Assembly (NCBI RefSeq): GCF_026012015.1
Contig: NZ_BRXR01000001.1
Span: 3,993,501-4,057,500 of the forward strand
Reading direction: 5' to 3'
Length of the DNA stretch: 64,000 bases
Source of the DNA: Clostridium omnivorum
Lineage (GTDB): Bacteria; Bacillota; Clostridia; Clostridiales; Clostridiaceae
How positions within the stretch are numbered: the first letter of the stretch is position 1; each line of letters starts with the position of its first letter. The translations under genes and the position numbers were made by a program. The notes under the pieces are model-generated. The model was not told the origin of the DNA and did no database searches. It was given only the letters and a program-made list of their open reading frames with translations. Below are positions 48,925 to 57,200 of this stretch, piece by piece.

Positions 48925-49857
48925 ATGGTAATAAAAGTTAGAAATCTAGTAAAAAGATACGGAGATTTGTTAGCTCTTGATCATTTCAATTTGGATGTAC
49001 ACGAAGGGGAGGTATTTGGTCTATTAGGTCCAAATGGTTCAGGAAAAACTACAGCAATAAATTGTATTCTATCTTTACTAAAATATGATAAGGGCACTAT
49101 AGAAATCTATGATAAAGCTATGTCGCCAGATGCTTATCACATTAAACGTAATATTGGCATAATCATGCAGAATGTTGCAGTGTTCGAAGAATTGACAGTA
49201 CTTGAAAATATTGATTATTTTTGTGGACTGTATATTTCAGATAAAAAGAAACGCAGAGCTCTTGTAGAGGAAGCTATCGATTTTGTTGGACTTAATGATT
49301 TTAAAAAGTTTTATCCTAAAAAGTTAAGCGGAGGATTACTTCGTAGATTAAATATTGCTTGCGGTATTGCCCATAAGCCAAAACTAATTATATTGGATGA
49401 GCCTACTGTTGCGGTTGATCCTCAGAGTAGGAATAATATTTTGGAAGGAATACAAAGACTTAATAAAGACGGAGCCACCATAGTATACACTTCACATTAC
49501 ATGGAAGAGGTAGAACAAATTTGTACAAGAATAGCTATTATGGACAAAGGAAAGATAATAGCTACGGGAACTAATGATGAGCTTAAAGGTATGATAAATT
49601 CTGGTGAAAAACTCACTATTGAAATATTTAAAACTGATAATAGCATTTTAGAGGATGTTAAAAAACTTCCCAATATAATTTCTGCTGAATATAACAATAA
49701 TTTTCTTGTTGCAAAATCAAGCAGAGGAAATAATAATTTAGTTGCTTTGCTTGATTATTTAAAATCAAAGAATGTTGTTATAGGAAAGATATACTCTGAA
49801 CCGCCTACATTGAATGATGTATTCTTAGAGATTACAGGTAAAGAGCTTAGAGATTAA
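48925..49857 (+). CDS. ABC transporter ATP-binding protein (LnrL-like)
   Basis: The 310-residue ATPase has Walker A GPNGSGKTT (residues 35-43), Q-loop MQNVAVFEE, the signature LSGGLLRRLNIA (about 133) and Walker B LIILDEPTVAVD (about 152). A C-terminal regulatory extension of about 90 residues follows, typical of drug-exporter ATPases. The ATG at 48925 is set by GGAGGG at 48913-48918. It starts an operon with two ABC-2 permeases and is divergent from the two-component pair. Export of an amphipathic antibiotic is likely. Confidence 0.9.
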   Translation: MVIKVRNLVKRYGDLLALDHFNLDVHEGEVFGLLGPNGSGKTTAINCILSLLKYDKGTIEIYDKAMSPDAYHIKRNIGIIMQNVAVFEELTVLENIDYFCGLYISDKKKRRALVEEAIDFVGLNDFKKFYPKKLSGGLLRRLNIACGIAHKPKLIILDEPTVAVDPQSRNNILEGIQRLNKDGATIVYTSHYMEEVEQICTRIAIMDKGKIIATGTNDELKGMINSGEKLTIEIFKTDNSILEDVKKLPNIISAEYNNNFLVAKSSRGNNNLVALLDYLKSKNVVIGKIYSEPPTLNDVFLEITGKELRD

Positions 49858-49881
49858 GGATTAGAGGAAAGGAGAGATATT

Positions 49882-51036
49882 ATGTTTTTGCATAATTATA
49901 TATATAGGTTGAAATGTATTGTTAGAGATAAGCAAATGATATTTTGGACTTTTCTATTTCCAATACTTTTAGCCACACTATTTAATATGGCATTTTCAAA
50001 TCTTTCAAGTGCAGAAAATTTTTCAAGAATCAAAATTGCAGTTGTTAATAATGATGAGTATAAAAAAAATACGGATTTTATAAAAGCAATTGAATCGGTT
50101 TCAAAACCTGACAAAAGCGATGGTAAAGATAATCTTTTCGATATAAAATATACATCGCAGGAAGATGCAGATAAACTTCTTGAAGATAGCAAAATTGACG
50201 GATATATTTACTTTGATGAAGGGGTAAAGCTTGTAGTGAAAAAATCGGGTATTAACCAAACAATAATAAAAGGATTTTTAGATGACTTCAAACAAACTTC
50301 ATCTACAATGATAACAATTATAAATAAAAATCCTGCTGCAATTCAAAATGGACTGTTAGATAGTATTTCAAATAGAGAGGATTTTCTTAAAGAGGCTTCT
50401 ATCAGCAAATCTGCTCCTAATACTGTAGTAAACTATTTTTATACCTTAATTGCTATGGCATGCCTTTATGGGAGTTTTTGGGGGTTAAAAGAAGTAGTTG
50501 CTATACAAGCTAATCTATCACCACAAGGAGCAAGAGTCAATATGGCACCTACTCATAAGGTAAAAGTATTCATGGCTTCAATATTTGCTGCAACTACAGT
50601 TCAGTTAGCAGAAATATTCATACTGCTTGCATATTTAATTCTTATATTAAAAGTAAACTTTGGAAGTCAATTAGGATATATAGCACTTACTTGTGTAATT
50701 GGAACAATAACAGGTGTTACTTTTGGAACTTGTATTGCTTCGGTAATTAAAAAAGGTGAGGGAGTTAAAGTAGGAATTTTAATTGGATTTACTATGATGA
50801 TGTCTTTTTTGTCAGGCATGATGTACGATAAAATGAAATACATTATTAGTACTAATGTACCAATTTTAGGGTATCTTAACCCAGCGAACTTAATTACTGA
50901 CTCATTTTATTCGCTATATTATTATAATACCCATTCAAAATTTTTTGTTGATATAATTTTACTTTGTAGCTTTACTGTTGTTTTCAGTATAGCCACTTAC
51001 TTAGTATTAAGGAGGCAAAAGTATGCAAGTTTATAA
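49882..51036 (+). CDS. ABC-2 type permease (LnrM-like)
   Basis: The 384-residue permease has one N-terminal helix (about 18-38), a large outside loop (about 40-170), and five or six C-terminal helices, including AMACLYGSFWGLKE (about 190) and the family stretch FTMMMSFLSGMMYDKMK (about 308). This is the ABC2_membrane_3 architecture. It overlaps the next permease gene by 14 bp, so the two are probably made together and form a heterodimer with the upstream ATPase. Confidence 0.85.
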   Translation: MFLHNYIYRLKCIVRDKQMIFWTFLFPILLATLFNMAFSNLSSAENFSRIKIAVVNNDEYKKNTDFIKAIESVSKPDKSDGKDNLFDIKYTSQEDADKLLEDSKIDGYIYFDEGVKLVVKKSGINQTIIKGFLDDFKQTSSTMITIINKNPAAIQNGLLDSISNREDFLKEASISKSAPNTVVNYFYTLIAMACLYGSFWGLKEVVAIQANLSPQGARVNMAPTHKVKVFMASIFAATTVQLAEIFILLAYLILILKVNFGSQLGYIALTCVIGTITGVTFGTCIASVIKKGEGVKVGILIGFTMMMSFLSGMMYDKMKYIISTNVPILGYLNPANLITDSFYSLYYYNTHSKFFVDIILLCSFTVVFSIATYLVLRRQKYASL

Positions 51037-52189
51037 AGCTTTTTTTAAAGTAATATATAAAAATATAACTCAGATAATGATTTACGTTGTTATATTTTTA
51101 TTCTTTGCTGTAATTCTTACAAAAACTTATTCAAATCCCGTTACTACAAGTTTTACTGATACTAAGGTCAATATAGTTTTTATAAATTATGATACAGATT
51201 CAAAGCTTGTAAAAGGCTTAGAAAATTGTATAAGCAAAAATGCAAACTTTGTAAATATTCCAGATGATACTGAAAAACTTCAAGATGCTTTATTTTTCAG
51301 AAAAGTGGAATATATAGTGAAAGTGCCTAAGGACTTTACTAAGGATCTGTTGAGCGGGAAAACGGTTAAACTTGAAAAAACTATAGTGCCAAATTCAACA
51401 AGCGGAATTTACATGGATAGTATAATAAATAAATATTTAAATACGGCTAAAACTTATAATAACAATATAAAGAATTTGTCCCAGGAACAGCTTATAAGCC
51501 TAATTGATAAGGATTTATCTGAAAAAACTGAAGTTAAGCTTAGCAGTCCTTTAAATCAAAATACCGATAGCGAAAAATGCGAATACTATTTTAATTACTT
51601 AGCTTATTCATTATTTGCAATATTAATCTTAGGAGTATGCTCAGTAATGATGACCTTAAATAATACTGATCTAAAAAAGCGAAACCTTTGCTCGCCATTA
51701 AAACTCAGAGAAATGAATTTTGAGATGATTTTAGGAAACATCAGTTTTGCAGTAGCAGCTTGGTTTTTAATGATTTTCACTAGTTTTATAATGTATAGTA
51801 AATATATGTTTACTGTAAGAGGTATGCTGTATTTATTAAATTCTTTTGCATTTACATTAGTAGCTTTGAGTATAAGCTTTTTAATAGGAAATGTAATAAA
51901 AAGTAAAGGAGCAATGTCTGCTGCAGCAAATGTGGTATCATTAGGAACTTGTTTTATCAGCGGGGTGTTCGTACCACAGATTTTATTAGGCAAAACAGTG
52001 CTAAGAATAGCGAGCTTTACTCCAACCTATTGGTATGTAAAAGCTAATGATAATATAGCTAATCTGGAAACAATAAAGCTGGAAAACCTTATGCCAATAT
52101 TCAGTAATATATTAATTATTATTGGCTTTTCTATGGCTATTCTTGCTATTTCACTTGTAGTAATTAAGCAAAAGAGATTGAGTAATTAG
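51023..52189 (+). CDS. ABC-2 type permease (LnrN-like)
   Basis: The 388-residue permease has the same layout as its upstream partner: one N-terminal helix (about 15-35), a long extracytoplasmic loop, and five or six C-terminal helices (from about 190), with GTCFISGVFVPQILLG near 310. It ends the operon before a strong terminator. Sequence divergence from its partner suggests an obligate heterodimer. Confidence 0.85.
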   Translation: MQVYKAFFKVIYKNITQIMIYVVIFLFFAVILTKTYSNPVTTSFTDTKVNIVFINYDTDSKLVKGLENCISKNANFVNIPDDTEKLQDALFFRKVEYIVKVPKDFTKDLLSGKTVKLEKTIVPNSTSGIYMDSIINKYLNTAKTYNNNIKNLSQEQLISLIDKDLSEKTEVKLSSPLNQNTDSEKCEYYFNYLAYSLFAILILGVCSVMMTLNNTDLKKRNLCSPLKLREMNFEMILGNISFAVAAWFLMIFTSFIMYSKYMFTVRGMLYLLNSFAFTLVALSISFLIGNVIKSKGAMSAAANVVSLGTCFISGVFVPQILLGKTVLRIASFTPTYWYVKANDNIANLETIKLENLMPIFSNILIIIGFSMAILAISLVVIKQKRLSN

Positions 52190-52261
52190 CTTGTTTAACA
52201 GTATTAATCATTATAAAATTTGTTAAGTTGAATCTATGAAATTAATAAAAACTTCATCAGC

Positions 52262-52294
52262 AAAAAGCTCCTTGGAGATCAAGGAGCTTTTTTT
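52262..52294 (+). terminator. Terminator after the ABC exporter operon
   Basis: A perfect stem (AAAAAGCTCCTTG / CAAGGAGCTTTTT, GAGAT loop) is followed by Ts. Confidence 0.93.
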
Positions 52295-52337
52295 CTATAA
52301 GTTGTAATTATGTTTTTTTAAAGGCAATAAAATATTT

Positions 52338-53180
52338 TTAGCGTATCCAAGATAATCCCACGCTTTTTTCCCCTGTATGCACACTTATTACAGGAGAAAG
52401 TTCTTCAATTAATATATCATTTTCAGGATAAACTTTTGAAACCATTTCCTTTAATTTTAAGGCGTAATCATACCCATTTGCATGTGCAATTATTATTTTG
52501 GAAGTTGGTGTTAAATTATCATCACTTATTAGATCTATTAATTTACTATATACTTTATTTAAAGTCCTTACCTTGTATTTTAATACTATTTCACCTTTAT
52601 CAAAGTATAAAATTGGTTTTATTTTCATGACTTGTCCCAAAGAGGCCATTGATAAGGAGATTCTACCAGTTCTTCTTAAGTGCTTTAAGTCATCAACTAC
52701 TAAGTATATTTCAGAATTTGACTTTATATATTCAAGATTTTCAATAATATCTGTAATTGAGCTTCCGTTTTTTGCAAGTTCTAAAGCTTTTATTGCCATC
52801 TGCTTTTGTATGGTTGATGTAAACAAGGAATCAAAAACAATTATTTTATCTTTTGAAATTTGACTTTTAACTAACACTCCTGTTTGAAAGGTACCGCTTA
52901 ATTTTGAGCTAATTGTAATATATATAATGTATTCATATTGCTCGGTTAGTTTTTCTAGAAGGTTAATGACATCTCCAACGTTTGGTTGCGAAGTAGTTGG
53001 AAGGTGTAAACATTCATTCATTTTATCACAAAACTCACTTGGTGTTATATCTAAACCATCACTATAGGATTTATTATCTATTATTAGATGTAAGGGTAGC
53101 GAATATAAATTACTATTACTTTTAAGTAGCTCATTATCGATTACAGCGGTACTATCAACAACCACAGCTATTTTATTCAT
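52338..53180 (-). CDS. DegV family fatty-acid-binding protein
   Basis: The 280-residue protein is a DegV/FakB-type lipid carrier that binds fatty acids for phosphorylation by a FakA-type kinase. The N-terminal VVVDSTAVID, the SQPNVGDV segment (about 80), and YITISSKLSGTFQTG (about 100) match the family; the SxLSGT motif contacts the fatty-acid carboxylate. The ATG at 53180 is set by GAGGTGA; an upstream GTG overlaps that site. It is divergent from a TetR gene whose operator lies between them. Confidence 0.88.
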   Translation of the reverse strand: MNKIAVVVDSTAVIDNELLKSNSNLYSLPLHLIIDNKSYSDGLDITPSEFCDKMNECLHLPTTSQPNVGDVINLLEKLTEQYEYIIYITISSKLSGTFQTGVLVKSQISKDKIIVFDSLFTSTIQKQMAIKALELAKNGSSITDIIENLEYIKSNSEIYLVVDDLKHLRRTGRISLSMASLGQVMKIKPILYFDKGEIVLKYKVRTLNKVYSKLIDLISDDNLTPTSKIIIAHANGYDYALKLKEMVSKVYPENDILIEELSPVISVHTGEKSVGLSWIR

Positions 53181-53207
53181 TAAGTTCACCTCATAAAATG
53201 TTATTCG

Positions 53208-53232
53208 TGTTACAAGTAATACACTTGTAACA
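53208..53232. promoter_or_regulatory. TetR-type operator between degV and tetR
   Basis: TGTTACAAGT (53208-53217) and ACTTGTAACA (53223-53232) form a perfect 10-bp inverted repeat with a 5-nt spacer. The right arm contains the -35 (TTGTAA, 53225-53230) of a promoter whose TATAAT is at 53248-53253, 17 bp on, reading toward tetR. This is a textbook autorepression layout. Confidence 0.75.
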
Positions 53233-53314
53233 TTTACTTATTTATCATATAATACTGTAAAGTAATAAGTCAATTAAATAAAAGAAATTATACAAACAAG
53301 GAGAAATGTAACAA

Positions 53315-53857
53315 ATGAATCAAAACAGAGCAAAAGTTAATCCTATAACTTTGAGGTCAAAAAATTGCATTGTAAACTCATTACTTGAATTGATGAATGA
53401 AAAGCCATATAGCATGATTACGTTAAAAGAAATATCTGAAAAATCAGGATTAACTAGACAGACAATTTATCGAAACTTTTCTACTAAGGAAGCAATTTTA
53501 GAACACTATGTAGATGGACTATATAATGATTTTATAGAGATAATCTCAGCTAAGGAAAGTATCACCTTTTATGATTTGCTTATTACATATTTTGAATACT
53601 GGTATAAGAATAGAGAATTTCTTAAAAAGCTTATAGATGATAATGTATTTTTAATATTACTTGATTTACATTTGAAATATATAAATTCTATGGGAACTAA
53701 TGAAAAGTTTATTAAACTAACCTTTATATCAAAAGACGAATATTTTAATCATTTTTTAGCTGGAGGATTGTGGTTTGTGCTTAAAAAATGGATTGAAGAA
53801 GATATGAAAAAAACTCCAGAAGAGATGACAGATATAATTTTAAACACTGTATATTAA
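53315..53857 (+). CDS. TetR family transcriptional regulator
   Basis: The 180-residue regulator has the N-terminal TetR helix-turn-helix (about residues 25-60, ITLKEISEKSGLTRQTIYRNFSTKE) and a C-terminal ligand domain that resembles the TetR_C group seen with dihydroxyacetone-kinase or fatty-acid-linked regulators. It probably represses itself and the divergent degV gene through the palindrome between them. GGAGA precedes the ATG. Confidence 0.88.
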   Translation: MNQNRAKVNPITLRSKNCIVNSLLELMNEKPYSMITLKEISEKSGLTRQTIYRNFSTKEAILEHYVDGLYNDFIEIISAKESITFYDLLITYFEYWYKNREFLKKLIDDNVFLILLDLHLKYINSMGTNEKFIKLTFISKDEYFNHFLAGGLWFVLKKWIEEDMKKTPEEMTDIILNTVY

Positions 53858-53882
53858 AAGCTGAATAACAAATTAAGAACAG

Positions 53883-53910
53883 TAAGGGTGAGAAATCACT
53901 CTTATTTTTT
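53883..53910 (+). terminator. Terminator after tetR
   Basis: TAAGGGTGA / TCACTCTTA with a GAAA loop and a run of Ts separates tetR from the NRPS locus. Confidence 0.88.
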
Positions 53911-54013
53911 TATATTAATTTAGCTTTAAGAATATGGATTTGTTTATGAAAAGTTATAGAAAAGGTAAAAATCAAACATATTAGATTGAACATTATAACT
54001 AATATGTTTAAAG

Positions 54014-54042
54014 TTTACAAATTATTAATTATAAGGTATAAT
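54014..54042 (+). promoter_or_regulatory. Promoter of the NRPS operon with a long leader
   Basis: TTTACA (54014-54019) and TATAAT (54037-54042) are 17 bp apart. Transcription from here would give a 5' leader of roughly 230 nt before the NRPS start at 54282. The leader is AT-rich; besides the short ORF and palindrome listed separately I see nothing recognisable. Confidence 0.65.
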
Positions 54043-54127
54043 TTTAATGTAAAATGTCGTATTTACAATTATTTTTAAATTGCTTGGATAGAGCCATTGC
54101 TATTTAAAAGGTGTTGTGAGGCTTTTT

Positions 54128-54160
54128 ATGTTGGTTTGTGCTGATAAATACATAGACTAG
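54128..54160 (+). CDS. Possible 10-residue leader peptide
   Basis: A tiny ORF (MLVCADKYID, then TAG) in the NRPS leader has GTGAGG at 54116-54121, 6 nt before its ATG. It could be a regulatory upstream ORF, but such short ORFs arise easily by chance and there is no attenuator hairpin clearly tied to it. Confidence 0.2.
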   Translation: MLVCADKYID

Positions 54161-54222
54161 ATTAAAAGAATCATAATAAGCAATGTTTTTATTAAATTAC
54201 AAAAGGAAATGTAAAACTAATA

Positions 54223-54254
54223 ATTTAATTAATGCAATAAAACATTAATTAAAT
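54223..54254 (+). repeat. 12-bp inverted repeat in the NRPS leader
   Basis: ATTTAATTAATG (54223-54234) and CATTAATTAAAT (54243-54254) flank 8 nt and end 27 bp before the NRPS start. It is all A/T except the inner G/C pair. It may be a DNA operator or a weak RNA hairpin near the ribosome binding site. Confidence 0.5.
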
Positions 54255-54281
54255 ATTAAAGGTATTCAAGGGGGTATTGAC

Positions 54282-57200
54282 ATGGAACAAAATGAGAGGG
54301 CTTATTATGGGTTAACTCATCCACAGAAAAGAATATGGTATATAGATAGAGTGAATTTAGATTCTCCACTGCATAATATTGGCGGTTGCATAAGCATACA
54401 TGGAAAAATAGATGTCAGTAAAATGCAGAAGACTATAAATATAGTTATAAAAAATAATGAGGGGTTGAGATTAAGATTTATAGAAAAAGATGGAGAACCA
54501 GCTCAATATATTCATGAATTTTATGAGGAAAATATTGATTTTGTTGATTTTACAAATTATGAAGAATCTAAAGAAGAGTATGAAAAGTGGTCAGAAAAGC
54601 TATTTAAAAGCCGCTTCGACATAATGGACAAGCAACTATATTATTTTGCAATTTTCAAAATTAGTGAAGATGAATATGGAGTACTATTAAATATTCATCA
54701 TATTATATCCGACGGATGGTCCATTAGTCTCATACAAAGACAAGTATGTGAAGTATATAGCAATTTAATAATTAATTTGCAATTTAATACGGATGAAATT
54801 TATTCATACATAGATTTTGTAAAAGAAGAAGATGAATACCTAAAATCAGAAAGATTTATAAAGAATAAAAATTTTTGGAATGAAAAGTTTAATAACATTC
54901 CTGAAGAATTTTTGTATAAGACTTCTAATAGTTTAGATGGAAAAAGGCTTAGTTTTGATATAGATTCAGATTTATCTAATAAAATAAAGTTATTTATTGA
55001 TGATAAAAAATGCTCACTAAATACTTTTTTTATGTCAGTTTTACTTATTTATATAAATAAGATTTCATATAAGAGTGATTTGGTTATTGGGACACCAGTA
55101 TTTAATAGAACAGGTAAGAAACAAAAGGGTATGGTTGGTATGTTCACCAGCACTGTGCCTTTTAGATTCAACATAAATAATAAAATTAATGTTGAAAATT
55201 TAATAAAATTAATTAACAAAGAACTTAAAGCTTGTTTAGTAAATCAAAAGTATCCTTATGATCTTTTAGTAAAGGATTTAGAGTTAAGCAAGAATGGGTA
55301 TGATAGTTTATACAAAATGTGTGTAAATTATTATAACTCTAATTATTTGAATGATATTAAAGGCATGGAAGTTGAAACTTTAGAGTATTACTCAGGCAAT
55401 CAAAGTTACTCATTACAGTTAACAGTTAAGGAATGGAAAGAGAATAATATTACACTGAATTTTGATTATAAAATACTTGAATACACAGAGATAGAAATTA
55501 AATCAATGTACAGGTCAATGCTTAATATTATTAATCAAGTATTAATAAGTGGAGAAACATTAATTAAAGATATAAAGCTATTGAGCAAAGAGGAAACTGA
55601 TTATAAATTGTATTCATTAAATTCAAGAAGCAGTATTTATCCTAAGAAAACTGTACAAGAGCTCTTTGAGGAGCAAGCGCTAAAGACACCCAATAAGGTT
55701 GCGTTGGAGTTTAAAGAAATAACATTAACTTATAGAGAACTAAATGAAAGGTCAAATCAAATAGCAAATTATTTAAAGGAAAAGGGTATTGGCAAGAAAT
55801 CTATTGTAGGAATTATGGAAACTCATTCAATAGAGCTGCTTATAAGTATTTTAGGTGTGCTAAAGGCTGGGGCTGCTTATCTTCCAATAGATCCGAGTTA
55901 TCCTATTGAAAGAATAAACTATATGCTAGAAGACTCTGGAAGCAGCATGTTAATAACTAATTTTAAAGATGAAAGTGGAATTAAAATTAATGGAACTATA
56001 GCAGACATAGCATATATTAATTTAGATTTATACAGCAAAGAAAACTTAACAAAAGTTAATGATTTAAATGATTTAGCCTATATTATTTACACTTCTGGTT
56101 CAACTGGAAAGCCTAAAGGTGTTATGCTTGAACATCAAGGCCTTACAAATTATATATGGTGGGCTAATAAAACGTATTTAAAGAGTGATAATGAAGTTAT
56201 GGCGCTTTATTCTTCTATTTCTTTTGACTTAACTGTAACCTCAATATTTACTCCATTGATATCCGGTAGCAAGATTGTTATCTATGAAAATGATGAAAAA
56301 GAGTTTGTATTATATAAAATATTAAGAGAAAATAAGGCAACAGTAGTTAAGCTCACTCCCGCTCATCTGACACTATTAAAAGATATGGATAATAGTAAAT
56401 CAAATATAAAGAGATTTATTGTTGGAGGAGAGGATTTGAAGGTAAGTTTAGCAAAAGAGGTTAGCAGAAGCTTTGGAGAAAGTATTGAAATATGTAATGA
56501 ATATGGGCCAACAGAAACAGTTGTGGGATGCATGATATATAAATTTGATGAAGAAAAAGATAAAGGTATATCTGTACCTATAGGATACCCAGCAGATAAT
56601 GTACAAATATATATTTTAGATGAAGATTTGAATGTTGTTCCAACAGGTATTGCTGCAGAACTTTATGTTTCTGGTGATGGTGTTGCTAGGGGCTATCTGA
56701 ATAGAGAAGAATTAACCTTGGAAAGATTTATAGAAAATCCGTTTATAAGAGGAAAAAAGATGTATAGAACTGGAGATACAGCAAAGTACTTAGAAAATGG
56801 AGCTGTTGAATATGTTGGCAGAATTGATAATCAAGTAAAGATAAGAGGACATCGTATTGAGCTTGGAGAGATTGAAAAATACCTATTGGAGTATGGTGCT
56901 ATAAAAGATGCAGTAGTAATTATCAAAGAAGATTCTATTGGTAATAAAGTAATAAATGCATATGTGGTAAACAATATAGAAATTACGGATTTAGAAATTA
57001 AAAACTGGCTTTTGAGATTTTTACCTAAGTATATGATTCCAACTAATTTTATTTTTATGGATAAGTTTCCTTTGACTTTGAATGGGAAGGTGGACTATAA
57101 ATTGTTGCCTGAGCCAGTGATGGTAAAGAAAGAATTTTTGAGGTTTAGAACTCGAGAAGAAGAAGAATTAATTAAAGCAATGGAAGAAATTCTGGGAGTA

